Source of the DNA: Lysinibacillus_B sp031181585
GTDB lineage: Bacteria; Bacillota; Bacilli; Bacillales_A; Planococcaceae
Direction of reading: 5' to 3'
NCBI RefSeq assembly: GCF_047301505.1
Contig: NZ_CP154840.1
Span: 1,736,001-1,800,000, forward strand
DNA: 64,000 nucleotides
The translations under genes were made by a program, and so were the position numbers. Shown here in pieces: positions 35,437 through 43,816 of the stretch. Numbering within the stretch: the first letter of the stretch is position 1; every line of letters begins with the position of its first letter. A model generated the notes under the pieces. That model made no database searches, was not told the origin of the DNA, and saw only the letters and a list, made by a program, of their open reading frames with translations.

Positions 35437-35991
35437 GTTTTAACTAACTCCTTTCCTTTTCTGAATAGAGCATACCAATAAAAAATCAAGATTTTATCAA
35501 TATTAGATGTAAAAGGAAGTAAGGTATGCAAATAAATCTACTTTATCCTTAACGATTCAAGTAAGTAATTTATCAAAGAAATCTATTTGTAAGAAAGAGC
35601 ATGTTCATGATTTTATACACGTATTTTTCTTGAAAAATCACAGTAATGAGTAACTTTTTTGGAGAGTACTTAGACAATGTTTTGAGAATCAGCCGTCTAG
35701 TGAAGCTAGACAAATTTTAAAAGAGCAAAAACTAGGTCCAAAACATTATTCAAAAGAAAATATCAGTTTTTATGTAATAGCGAAGCTTACTATACTTAGC
35801 TAGGCGTATGAAATATTAATCAAATAAAAACATATTAATATTTCATAATAACGGATTGCCTTTTTTTTTAAATAAAGCCAATTAAAAGAAGGGGCTATAT
35901 TTTTTGTCCAATAAATGCATACACTAAACCAGACTAGAGATTCCTCTAATTGAATAAATTTGGAAAATAAACTACTCTAGAAGGAGAGCTT
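35437..35991. other. Intergenic region between divergent operons
   Basis: AT-rich, about 555 bp. Contains the spa-box-like repeat, a start-less open stretch at about 35660-35790 (reads like a decayed gene tail, unrecognised) and an AT-rich 13-bp inverted repeat ATGAAATATTAAT/ATTAATATTTCAT (35808-35820/35834-35846). Confidence 0.4.
35485..35500 (-). promoter_or_regulatory. spa-box-like direct repeat upstream of the LanFEG-like operon
   Basis: On the minus strand TTGAT-AAAATC-TTGAT: two pentamers separated by 6 nt (11-bp period), about 50 bp before the ATPase ATG. It matches the (A/T)TGAT repeat I recall for SpaR targets. A plausible site for the operon's own response regulator. Confidence 0.5.
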
Positions 35992-36510
35992 ATGAGAATG
36001 GGTCTGCCTATGAAAAAACAGTTGATTGTCCTTGGTTTAGGGGTACTAGCAGTTTTTATCGCTCTACAAGCCTATCATTTCAATGTACAGCAGGAGATGA
36101 AAAAGGAAATTGGGCGAGGCTATCTTGTGAATATGGTGAACGTATCTAACACGTTCAAAAATCTGGATTATGACATAGTAGAAAAGATGGAAGCTGACAA
36201 TTCGGAATATGGCAGCCTGAATAACTTGTATTCTATGTTGATGTATTTAGATGTCCAATCCTTCAAAGGACAGCCGGAAATCAGGTCGCTGCTCCAAGAT
36301 ATTAATAAGCTTTTATCGGAATATAAAATCAACGGAGAACTCACAAACAAACAGCAGGCAGCGTTTGATTCAAACGTACGGAAAGTGAGATTTATTGTGA
36401 TGGAGTTAGAGGACATGCTCGGCAGTGAGATTGACTGGTACTATGCTTTCGTGGAGCCAACCGAAGCAATTCAAAAACGGGTACAAGAGCGATTGCTCAT
36501 GAATTTTTAA
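35992..36510 (+). CDS. Membrane-anchored hypothetical protein, paralogue 1
   Basis: 172 aa. One N-terminal helix (about 8-27) anchors a ~140-aa helical extracytoplasmic domain. It shares AYHF..Q...KKEIGRGY..NMV, YGSL..LY and the final DWY..F..P.E...R..ERL with the next gene, a tandem duplication. AAGGAGAG upstream. Family unknown to me. Confidence 0.7.
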   Translation: MRMGLPMKKQLIVLGLGVLAVFIALQAYHFNVQQEMKKEIGRGYLVNMVNVSNTFKNLDYDIVEKMEADNSEYGSLNNLYSMLMYLDVQSFKGQPEIRSLLQDINKLLSEYKINGELTNKQQAAFDSNVRKVRFIVMELEDMLGSEIDWYYAFVEPTEAIQKRVQERLLMNF

Positions 36511-36595
36511 GAAAGCTCGTGCGGCCATGTAGTTCTAAAAAGACAATGAAAGCTACTATATCTCTCATAGAAGCACTAGGGGAAGGAGCATTTAT

Positions 36596-37096
36596 ATGAA
36601 CAAACGATTGATTGGCAAGTTACTGCTCGCAGCTGTTTTGCTTATTATGTTATACGCCTATCATTTTGGCGCGCAGCGGGATTTAAAGAAGGAAATCGGA
36701 CGAGGCTATCATATTAATATGGTGCACATCGCTACAGCGTTGAGCGGTCTGGATTATGAAAAATTGACTGAGCTGAGCACGGAGGGGGATACGTATGGCA
36801 GCCTGGATAAGCTTTATATTACATTGAGATATTCAGAACTTCAGTCGTATGAAGGGCTGCCGGAAGTATACTCGCTTCTTTCGAATACGATTATGCTTAT
36901 ATCGGACTATAAGCATGACGGAGCCCTTTCACAGGAAAAACAGGAGGAGTTCAATGCAAATGTCCAAAAAATAAATGCCATTGTCACTGATTTAGAGCAG
37001 CTATTAGATACCAATCTTGACTGGTACGATACTTTTACGAATCCACATGAAAAGGTAAAAGAGCGGATAGAAGAGCGGCTTGAGATGGGGGAGTAA
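36596..37096 (+). CDS. Membrane-anchored hypothetical protein, paralogue 2
   Basis: 166 aa with the same layout as the preceding gene: N-terminal hydrophobic helix (about 7-22), the KKEIGRGYHINMVHIA motif, YGSLDKLY, and NLDWYDTF near the end. Roughly 40 percent alike by eye across the full length. GGGGAAGGAG precedes ATG. The pair lies 85 bp apart and probably forms one unit. Confidence 0.7.
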   Translation: MNKRLIGKLLLAAVLLIMLYAYHFGAQRDLKKEIGRGYHINMVHIATALSGLDYEKLTELSTEGDTYGSLDKLYITLRYSELQSYEGLPEVYSLLSNTIMLISDYKHDGALSQEKQEEFNANVQKINAIVTDLEQLLDTNLDWYDTFTNPHEKVKERIEERLEMGE

Positions 37097-37212
37097 CGCT
37101 GTATCAGAGGGGATTTGTACGGATCATGGAAACCCCCCATTACCCTTATATTGAAAATAAGGTTCAGTTTCAACAGGCGATCGAGCAATTCATTCAAGAT
37201 CAAGAGAAATAG
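37096..37212 (+). pseudogene. C-terminal remnant of an alpha/beta hydrolase-like gene
   Basis: An open frame without a start ends in METPHYPYIENKVQFQQAIE and a stop at 37210. It resembles the tail of alpha/beta hydrolases, where the catalytic His sits in GHYPxxExPxxF. The rest of the gene is gone, replaced by the paralogue pair. Confidence 0.4.
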
Positions 37213-37266
37213 CATCCTATTGAAACGTACTAGTTTAGAATAACGAAGCAAAAGGAGATACATACG

Positions 37267-37713
37267 GTGAATTACATTCAATCATTACGAAAAGTAGTTG
37301 GCACAAAACCGATCATTGCGCCCGGATCGGCAGTGATTGTGCTAAATGAACAAAACGAGCTGTTACTTCAATTACGGTCAGATACAAATGACTGGGGAAT
37401 TCCAGGCGGTGGGATGGAACTAGGCGACAGCTTTGAAGAAACCGCGGGAAGAGAGCTGCAGGAAGAAACAGGCCTTGTGGCGCTTGAGATGGAGCTGCTC
37501 GATATCGCATCCGGCAAGGAGTATTACTATCGATTTCCGCATGGTGATGAAATTTACAATGTGACCGCTATTTTTAAGGCAGCTAACGTATCAGGTACTC
37601 TAAAGAGTGATGAAGAAAGCCTGGAACTCGGCTATTTTCCGCTGGACGCATTGCCAAAGCTGAATGCTACAACAGAGAAGCTGCTTAAAAAGACAGGGTA
37701 TATGAAGGACTGA
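37267..37713 (+). CDS. Nudix hydrolase
   Basis: A 148-aa pyrophosphohydrolase. Full Nudix box from GGGMELGDSFEETAGRELQ through EETGL (GX5EX7REUXEEXGU), about residues 45-67. N-terminal YIQSLRKVVGTKPIIAPGS is typical of YjhB-like members. GTG start with AAAAGGAG. A decayed close relative follows at 37827. Confidence 0.92.
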   Translation: MNYIQSLRKVVGTKPIIAPGSAVIVLNEQNELLLQLRSDTNDWGIPGGGMELGDSFEETAGRELQEETGLVALEMELLDIASGKEYYYRFPHGDEIYNVTAIFKAANVSGTLKSDEESLELGYFPLDALPKLNATTEKLLKKTGYMKD

Positions 37714-37826
37714 GTTTTCATTGAGATAATCCATAGTCAGTGTGCTGTATATAAACATGACAGAGCAGCAGGATGACTAGTAGTAGTGGCGGTTACGTGT
37801 GAAACTATATTTAAGGAGGAGACTAT

Positions 37827-38067
37827 ATGGGCTATATTGAAGATTTGCGTAAGGTTGTAGGGACGCAGCCTTTACTATGAGTTGGAGTGGCGGTAGCTGT
37901 CGTTAGTGAAAAAGGAGAGCTTTTATTACAAAAAAGAAAAAACGACCTTTGGGGCGTTCCTGGCGGATTTATGGAATTAGGAGAAAGTACGGAAGAAGCG
38001 GGAAGACGAGAGGTCTTTGGAGTGTCAACGCTAAACTGGACAAAAATTATAGGGGCTGTTGTTTGAA
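37827..38067 (+). pseudogene. Decayed Nudix hydrolase gene
   Basis: ATG 37827 with a perfect AAGGAGG reads MGYIEDLRKVVGTQPLL and then meets TGA (37878-37880). Past it the frame continues VGVAVAVVSEKGELLLQKR and a partial Nudix box GGFMELGESTEEAGRREV, then diverges without the EExG part and stops at 38065. So it has a nonsense codon plus a deletion inside the catalytic box. The following ~280 bp contain only broken fragments. Confidence 0.8.
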
Positions 38068-38349
38068 CTTCACAAGCGTTAAATAGCCCAGTGTTCCCTA
38101 AATACGAATGTTGTTGAACTACTGAACAGTATCATTAAGTTCAAGAGCGAGCTATTCAAGAGAAAGGAAAAGTGTTTCTTAAGAGTAAAAATATTCGAAT
38201 TTTGATGTTTTTATACGGGAATTTCTTCTGATTGAAGGTCCAGTAGCGTATAGGGAAAAATTGAAGCGATACCCAACCTTAAACTTAAGTTAATGAGTGC
38301 TTACTTTAGAAAGATAGTTGATGTATAGGATATAAAGGGGGCTCTTATT

Positions 38350-39075
38350 GTGAGGACGGCTATTATTTCTGACATTCATGGCAATATAGATGCATTACAA
38401 GCAGTTCTATTAGATATTAAAAATCGCGGCATTAAAGATATATATAATTTAGGTGACAGCTTTTATGGACCACTTTTTCCTATAGAAACTTATAAATTAT
38501 TAGTAAAAGAGAACATTCGAAATATTAGGGGCAATTGCGATAGAATCTTATTAGATAGCAATCCAAAAAATCCAACAGTACAATATGTTCAAAATTTATT
38601 GGAAGAAGAGCATAAAGAATGGATTTCTAATTTGCCCTTTTCTTTGCAAACTGAAGACTTTTATTTTTGTCACGGTACGCCCACTAGTGATGAAATGTAT
38701 TTATTAGAGGAAATGAGTCCAAATGGCTCTACGCTTAAGAAGACAGAAGATATTTTGAAGTTGGTTAATGGAATTTCGCAGAACATTATTTTTTGTGCAC
38801 ATACCCATATACCTAGAGTTGTATATTTGCCTAATAATAAAATAGTTATTAATCCGGGTAGTGTAGGGTTACCAGCCTACGAAGATGAATTACCAATCTA
38901 TCACAAAATGGAGTCTGGTTCTCCTTATGCAAATTATACAATTGTAACAAAAAAAGAAGATGACTGGATGATAGAGCAAATACTTATTCCTTATAGTCGA
39001 AATGCAGCTATCAAACAAAGTGAAAAAAATGGAAGAATAGATTGGGTAAAAGCACTGCAAACAGGTAGAGTTTAA
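38350..39075 (+). CDS. Metallophosphoesterase (YfcE/calcineurin-like)
   Basis: 241 aa. Metal-binding motifs in order: SDIHGNIDAL, NLGDSFYGP, IRGNCD, FCHGTP, CAHTHIPRV, then NPGSVGLPAYED. This is the class that includes YfcE-type phosphodiesterases and diadenosine-type phosphatases. Substrate unknown. GTG start after AAAGGGGGC. Stands alone. Confidence 0.9.
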   Translation: MRTAIISDIHGNIDALQAVLLDIKNRGIKDIYNLGDSFYGPLFPIETYKLLVKENIRNIRGNCDRILLDSNPKNPTVQYVQNLLEEEHKEWISNLPFSLQTEDFYFCHGTPTSDEMYLLEEMSPNGSTLKKTEDILKLVNGISQNIIFCAHTHIPRVVYLPNNKIVINPGSVGLPAYEDELPIYHKMESGSPYANYTIVTKKEDDWMIEQILIPYSRNAAIKQSEKNGRIDWVKALQTGRV

Positions 39076-39260
39076 AATTCTCCGGGAGCATTTGTGCAAA
39101 AACTATATCATTCTAACTAAGCCATTTTCAACAATCGGGCCAGATTGCAGAGGACCCCTTCTTGTAAAAGTAAAGTATAGGCGGGAAAAAGTTTTATTAA
39201 TATTACAATGAAAAGTGGAACCGTAACTACCTGTACATAGTCACGGTCCTACTAAACTAC

Positions 39261-40643
39261 TTATTGAGACCACGCTTTTTTCAAAAGCTCTACCCCTAAC
39301 TGGATTTCCTCACAAGTCAGATTACTAAATCCCAGCTTAATAGCTGGTTCATCAAAGTGATTTTTTATGAAATAGATGGAGGTAGGATATACTTTCACTC
39401 CATGCAGGGAAGCGCGCTCGATCAGCCATTCTTCTGAACGGTTTAGATGGATCTTGGCGAGTATGTACAAGCCGGATTGCTCCCCGATAATCGATATAGT
39501 TTGCTGAAACTGTTTTCTTAACTCTGAAACGATGCACTGCATTTTTCGCTTATAAACAAGACGCATTCGTTTAATATGACGGTTCCATTCTCCTTCTTCC
39601 ATAAATTTAGCCATTGTAAGCTGGCTAAGAAGGGAAGTAGTGCTCTCAAAGTGAAGAAATTGTTTTTTATACTGATTGAGGAGGGGCTGCGGCAGCACCA
39701 TATAGCTTAGCCGGATTCCCGGAAGAAAGGACTTTGAGAAATTCCCTAGATATATAACTCTAGTTGAATCGATTGAAGCCAGAGCCGGGAATGGCTGTTG
39801 TGTATAACGGAATTCACTATCATAATCGTCTTCGATGATATAGCCTTGTATGTTGTCTGCCCAGTGAATAAGCATGTGCCTTTCTTGAATTGACATACTA
39901 ACGCCGATGGGACTTTGATGGGAGGGGGTTACATAAATTAAGCGTGACACCATTTGTTCTAATGTTGAAAAGTCAGTACCTGTTTCATAAACTGGTAAAG
40001 TCTCAAGCATGAAACGATGAAATAGAAAAGCTTCCTTGGCCCCGTCATACCCAGGATTTTCCACAATAATGCTAGGAAACCCCTCCTTCAGAATTTGTCC
40101 AAGATAAATCAACATTTGCTGCGTACTACTGCCGATGATAATGGCACTTGGTTCTGCTTTAAGCCCGCGAGATTGAAGTAAGTAGGCGGCAATCTGTTCA
40201 CGTAAGCATTCTTCCCCGAAAGGATGACCATATCTAAAACTCTCCTGTAATGTCAAAACTTGATTTGCTATTCTCCTCCAAATTTGCAGGGGAAAATGGG
40301 GCTGATCTACGGCTCCTGGCCGGAAATCAATGATGATTTGGCTGTCCGACGCTGATTTCTTTTGATTAGGAGGGATTGACGTGTTTTGAAGCAAAAGCGG
40401 TTCTACTTCATTAACAAAATATCCTTTTCTCCCTTCCCCACGGATATAGCCCTCTGCTACAAGCTGCTCATATGCACTAAGTGTTGTATTACGGCTTACT
40501 TGAAGGGAATCTGCAAGTTGGCGGATAGAAGGGAGTGGATCATTCGCTGGAATGTCGCCTCTCTCAATAAATAATTTAAACTGATCGTAAATTTGTTTAT
40601 ATTTCGGCGTACCTTCTTTAAAAGCAAAAATCGTATTATGCAT
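39261..40643 (-). CDS. MocR/PdxR-type regulator (GntR HTH fused to aminotransferase-like domain)
   Basis: 460 aa. N-terminal GntR winged helix (DPLPSIRQLADSLQVSRNTTLSAYEQLVAEGYIRG). From about 110 a fold-type I aminotransferase domain with the PLP Lys in YLGNFSKSFLPGIRLSYMV. Such regulators bind PLP and usually control a divergent gene; here that is the PaiB-like gene 146 bp away. Confidence 0.92.
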   Translation of the reverse strand: MHNTIFAFKEGTPKYKQIYDQFKLFIERGDIPANDPLPSIRQLADSLQVSRNTTLSAYEQLVAEGYIRGEGRKGYFVNEVEPLLLQNTSIPPNQKKSASDSQIIIDFRPGAVDQPHFPLQIWRRIANQVLTLQESFRYGHPFGEECLREQIAAYLLQSRGLKAEPSAIIIGSSTQQMLIYLGQILKEGFPSIIVENPGYDGAKEAFLFHRFMLETLPVYETGTDFSTLEQMVSRLIYVTPSHQSPIGVSMSIQERHMLIHWADNIQGYIIEDDYDSEFRYTQQPFPALASIDSTRVIYLGNFSKSFLPGIRLSYMVLPQPLLNQYKKQFLHFESTTSLLSQLTMAKFMEEGEWNRHIKRMRLVYKRKMQCIVSELRKQFQQTISIIGEQSGLYILAKIHLNRSEEWLIERASLHGVKVYPTSIYFIKNHFDEPAIKLGFSNLTCEEIQLGVELLKKAWSQ

Positions 40644-40789
40644 TTACAGCCACCTTTGACATGTATTATTTCTTATAATTGTACCTTTTTAGATGTCAGA
40701 TTGCATTGTAGACTATTTGATAGCGGAGCTTTATTTTCAAATTTTCCGTATTAACGTAATTATTGAGACAATTAAGGAGGCGTTATCAT

Positions 40790-41407
40790 TTGTATATCCC
40801 TAAACATTTTCAAGTGACTGATGAAGAATTAATTTATGATTTTATCGAAAAATACAGTTTTGCGACTTTATTTTCTCAGCATAATGGAGAACCTTACGCT
40901 ACCCATCTGCCGCTCACGCTAAATAAATCTGAGAATGTTTTATATGGTCATTTTGCACGTCAAAATGAACAATGGAAGGATATTGAAAACCAACAGGTCC
41001 TTGTAGTGTTTCAAGGTCCTCACTGCTATATTTCACCGTCTTGGTACGAGACATCCAAAGCAGTTCCAACCTGGAATTATGTATCTATCCATCTATACGG
41101 GAAGATGGAGATTGTGGAAAATCCAAACGTAGTATTCAATTCGTTAGACGACATGGTAAATAAATATGAAAGAGCAGATAGCTCATACAATTTAAAAGAT
41201 GTCGACTCAAAATTTATCGAAGGAATGAATAAAGGGATTGTAGCATTCAAAGTAAACATAACAAAAATTGAAGCAAAAGCTAAGTTGAGTCAAAACCATT
41301 CTGTAGAACGTCAAGAACTAGTTATTAAGCATCTAGAAAACACTTCTGATCAACATAATCTCCAAATTGCATCTCTTATGAAGAAAAATATGCAAAAATA
41401 CAAATAA
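40790..41407 (+). CDS. FMN-binding negative transcriptional regulator, PaiB-like
   Basis: 205 aa. Start TTG 40790 with TTAAGGAGG; the longer frame from 40763 spans the ribosome site. Recognisable PaiB pattern: YIPKHFQVTDEE, PYATHLPLTL, LYGHFARQNEQW, VVFQGPHCYISPSWYE, VPTWNYVSIHLYG. FMN-binding split barrel. Divergent from a MocR regulator. Whether it regulates transcription or acts as an enzyme is unclear. Confidence 0.9.
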   Translation: MYIPKHFQVTDEELIYDFIEKYSFATLFSQHNGEPYATHLPLTLNKSENVLYGHFARQNEQWKDIENQQVLVVFQGPHCYISPSWYETSKAVPTWNYVSIHLYGKMEIVENPNVVFNSLDDMVNKYERADSSYNLKDVDSKFIEGMNKGIVAFKVNITKIEAKAKLSQNHSVERQELVIKHLENTSDQHNLQIASLMKKNMQKYK

Positions 41408-41595
41408 ACGTCACTTCTTATTAAACAGGAAATTTTCTTTCATCATAAACTTCAATAATCGCGCGTGTTTCTTCAAAAAAGGATTGTGCTCATCTTCATG
41501 GAAAGGCCATTGACTGGAATATGGTTTTTAAGTTTATGTAAAAATCTGTAAGTTTATCGGCTATATTAAATATAGCTAGTCGGGAGGGTATTAAA

Positions 41596-42039
41596 ATGGA
41601 AATATATCAAGCTGCGATTGAAGATTTAGAAGGGGTATCCAATTTATTTAACTTGTACCGTCTGTTTTACCAGCAAACATCGGATTTAGAAGGTGCTAAT
41701 GCTTATATAAAAGAACGTTTAGAAAACAAGGATTCTGTGATATTCGTTGTTAAAAACAAACATGGGTATGTAGGTTTTACTCAACTGTATCCTACGTTTT
41801 CCTCGATATCTATGAAAAAGGCATGGATACTGAATGACTTGTATGTAGCAGCAGAAGCCAGAAAACAGGGAATAGCAGAGATGCTCTTACAAAATGTAAA
41901 AGCGTACGCTATTGAAACGGGGGCTAAAAGCATTAGCCTAAGTACAGCACCAGATAATTATACTGCTCAAAGGCTATATGAAAGAAATGGGTATGAAAAA
42001 GATTCGAAGTTTTACCAATACGAATTAAGTTTAGCTTAA
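41596..42039 (+). CDS. GNAT family N-acetyltransferase
   Basis: 147 aa. LNDLYVAAEARKQGIAEMLL is motif A (R-K-Q-G-I-A) and LSTAPDNYTAQRLYERNGYEKD motif B. Length typical. GGGAGGG precedes ATG. Ends 40 bp before the IS element. Substrate unknown. Confidence 0.88.
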   Translation: MEIYQAAIEDLEGVSNLFNLYRLFYQQTSDLEGANAYIKERLENKDSVIFVVKNKHGYVGFTQLYPTFSSISMKKAWILNDLYVAAEARKQGIAEMLLQNVKAYAIETGAKSISLSTAPDNYTAQRLYERNGYEKDSKFYQYELSLA

Positions 42040-42108
42040 TGACTGTCTCAATAATTATTCAACAATCGGCCGCGTTTCGGTAGTGACCCCTTAAAGTTAG
42101 AGTTTTTA

Positions 42109-42918
42109 TTATGCAGCTAATTGGCTGGCGTGTATTCGGTAATTTACCGGACTCATGCCGGCCAGTTTTTGTTTAATACGATCGTTATTATAATAATTGA
42201 TATACTTTTCTATTTTCTTTTGTAATGCTGCGTAAGAGATTAATTGTTCCCCATAATACATTTCCTGTTTTAGTATGCTGAAGAAGTTCTCCATGGCCGC
42301 ATTGTCTGCGCATGTTGCTTTACGAGACATGCTTTGGAAAATCTTGTTCTGCCTTACTGTTTTCACCCACGTATTGTGTTGATAGTGCCATCCTTGATCG
42401 GAGTGAATCGTTGTCCGATATGCGGCACGCTTCTGAATGATTGGAAGTGCTTGTTTAAGTGACTCTAACACAAAATCTAGGCTCGGCCGTTTTGACATAC
42501 TAAACCCAATAATCTCACCGTTATATAAGTCCATGATCGGGCTTAAATATAATTTCTCATTATTTGTACATTTAAATTCGGTTACATCAGTCACCAATTT
42601 TTGAAGGGCATACGGTGTGCTGAATCTACGATTCAAAAGGTTTTTAGCGACTTTCCCAACCATTCCTTTGTAGGATTTATAGCGTGATTTACGGACAAAT
42701 TTTACACATTTCAATCCTAGCTTTTTCATAATCCGTTGTACTTTTTTATGATTAATTATGTACCCCTGCGCTCTTAATTCCGCATGAATACGACGGTAGC
42801 CATATCGGCCTTCATGCTTTTCAAAGGTCTCTAAAATCAATGTTTCCCACTTTTCGTTCGAATTTGCTTGTTTCATTTGTTTCATTTGATAATGATAGGT
42901 TGCTTCTGGAATACCCAC
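42109..42918 (-). CDS. IS3-family transposase OrfB (DDE catalytic subunit)
   Basis: 269 aa from the first ATG. HTH_21-type start (HEGRYGYRRIHAELRAQGY) and an rve/DDE integrase core: LVTDVTEF, IHSDQGWHYQH, ATCADNAAMENFFSILKQEMYYGE, giving D, D, E. The frame is open upstream to about 42990 and encodes the family-typical AFELKQEGFRLKDVLKQVGI. OrfB is therefore probably made as an OrfAB fusion by -1 frameshifting near an A4G run (42984-42990). Confidence 0.92.
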   Translation of the reverse strand: MGIPEATYHYQMKQMKQANSNEKWETLILETFEKHEGRYGYRRIHAELRAQGYIINHKKVQRIMKKLGLKCVKFVRKSRYKSYKGMVGKVAKNLLNRRFSTPYALQKLVTDVTEFKCTNNEKLYLSPIMDLYNGEIIGFSMSKRPSLDFVLESLKQALPIIQKRAAYRTTIHSDQGWHYQHNTWVKTVRQNKIFQSMSRKATCADNAAMENFFSILKQEMYYGEQLISYAALQKKIEKYINYYNNDRIKQKLAGMSPVNYRIHASQLAA

Positions 42919-42935
42919 TTGTTTTAAGACATCTT

Positions 42936-43496
42936 TTAATCGAAATCCTTCTTGTTTAAGTTCGAAGGCGATGGCTGCTTGTACTTTTCGAGGAGGGCAT
43001 TCGGATTCTCTCGAAAAGCCTTCAACTTTTTTAAATAGGCCACCTCTAAACGAAGCAGTTCATTTTCACGTTCTAGCTGCTCCTCACGTGACATGGTTTT
43101 TTCTTGGTTATTCGCTGTTGGTTTTTGTTTCTTAGACATAGACGGGTGCCCCTTTGATTTTTTTTGCAGGCCCTCTATCCCTTCTTTTGAAAACCGATGA
43201 TACCAACTGGCAACTAAAGTTGGATCATTCAAGTTAAAGTGAATCGCAGTATCTTGATAGGAAGCACCTGTTCGTTTCATAAAGTTTAATACATCTAATT
43301 TAAATTGAACAGAATAAAACTGCTTCGTTTTCTTAACGGATAATCCGTTACGCCCAAACGCTTGATAAGCACGTACCCATCTCCTTAATGGAGAATCATC
43401 TATACCATATTTCTTCGCTATCGCTCGATATCCTAGAGAGCCACTTAAATATTCTTGAACCACCATCAATTTAAATTCTTCGCTATATTTAGTCAT
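42936..43496 (-). CDS. IS3-family transposase OrfA (HTH subunit)
   Basis: 186 aa. Two helix-turn-helix units (YSEEFKLMVVQEYLSGSLGYRAIAKKYGI and a second around VLNFMKRTGASYQDTAIHF), then a Glu/Leu-rich coiled coil (MSREEQLERENELLRLEVAYL). This is typical of the IS150 group, where OrfA is long and carries a duplicated HTH. ATG 43496. A hairpin in the right end precedes it. Confidence 0.9.
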   Translation of the reverse strand: MTKYSEEFKLMVVQEYLSGSLGYRAIAKKYGIDDSPLRRWVRAYQAFGRNGLSVKKTKQFYSVQFKLDVLNFMKRTGASYQDTAIHFNLNDPTLVASWYHRFSKEGIEGLQKKSKGHPSMSKKQKPTANNQEKTMSREEQLERENELLRLEVAYLKKLKAFRENPNALLEKYKQPSPSNLNKKDFD

Positions 43497-43502
43497 AAAA
43501 AT

Positions 43503-43541
43503 CACCCCAAAAGTTAGTTTTTTACTCTAACTTTTGGGGTG
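43503..43541 (-). terminator. Hairpin inside the IS right end
   Basis: A perfect 15-bp stem CACCCCAAAAGTTAG/CTAACTTTTGGGGTG. On the minus strand it is followed by ATTTTT and then the orfA ATG. It uses the terminal repeat as one arm and would stop read-through transcription from outside into the transposase genes. Confidence 0.6.
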
Positions 43542-43815
43542 CAGTACCTTCTTTAATAAGAAATGCGTCTTTTTTCTTTAAAGGTGTAGCTAGAAACGGT
43601 AATGAATTTGGATAGAAAATAACCCCTTCGCGATGATAGCCGAGAGAGGTAAAATTCTTAAAATTTGCTCCAATATTCATTCGGATTGCTGGGTTACTTC
43701 GAGTGATCCATTTAATGGGTAGAGGCAAGACAAAAAAATAGGGGAATGTCCGATCTGGACGTTCCCGTTCCTTAAAGCACCTATTAATGAAATAAGGTAA
43801 TTTGTTTATTATCAT
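43522..43815 (-). CDS. Hypothetical protein whose 3' end is replaced by the IS
   Basis: ATG 43815 lies 1 nt after the stop of the upstream VOC gene. It encodes 89 native residues (including FPYFFVLPLPIKWITRSNP) and then runs into the IS, which supplies GTAPQKLE and a stop (97 aa). Joining the flanks across the IS with one TTC removed gives a native end ETRPIVE-stop at about 42058, 96 aa. Length is therefore nearly unchanged. Family unknown. Confidence 0.5.
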   Translation of the reverse strand: MIINKLPYFINRCFKERERPDRTFPYFFVLPLPIKWITRSNPAIRMNIGANFKNFTSLGYHREGVIFYPNSLPFLATPLKKKDAFLIKEGTAPQKLE

Positions 43816-43816
43816 C

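Larger units (their letters stand above)
42080..43548 (-). mobile_element. IS3-family insertion sequence (IS150-like), complete, 1469 bp
   Basis: Ends are GGTAGTGACCCC (left) and GGTACTGCACCCC (inverted right), continuing as an imperfect inverted repeat through AAAGTTAGAGT. Direct 3-bp target duplications TTC flank it (42077-42079 and 43549-43551), as usual for this group. Two overlapping-frame transposase genes on the minus strand lie inside. It looks intact and recently inserted. Confidence 0.88.

Noticed and set aside
36131..37096. Treating the paralogue pair as one gene broken in two
   Set aside because: Each has its own SD, start, membrane helix and full domain, so it is a duplication.
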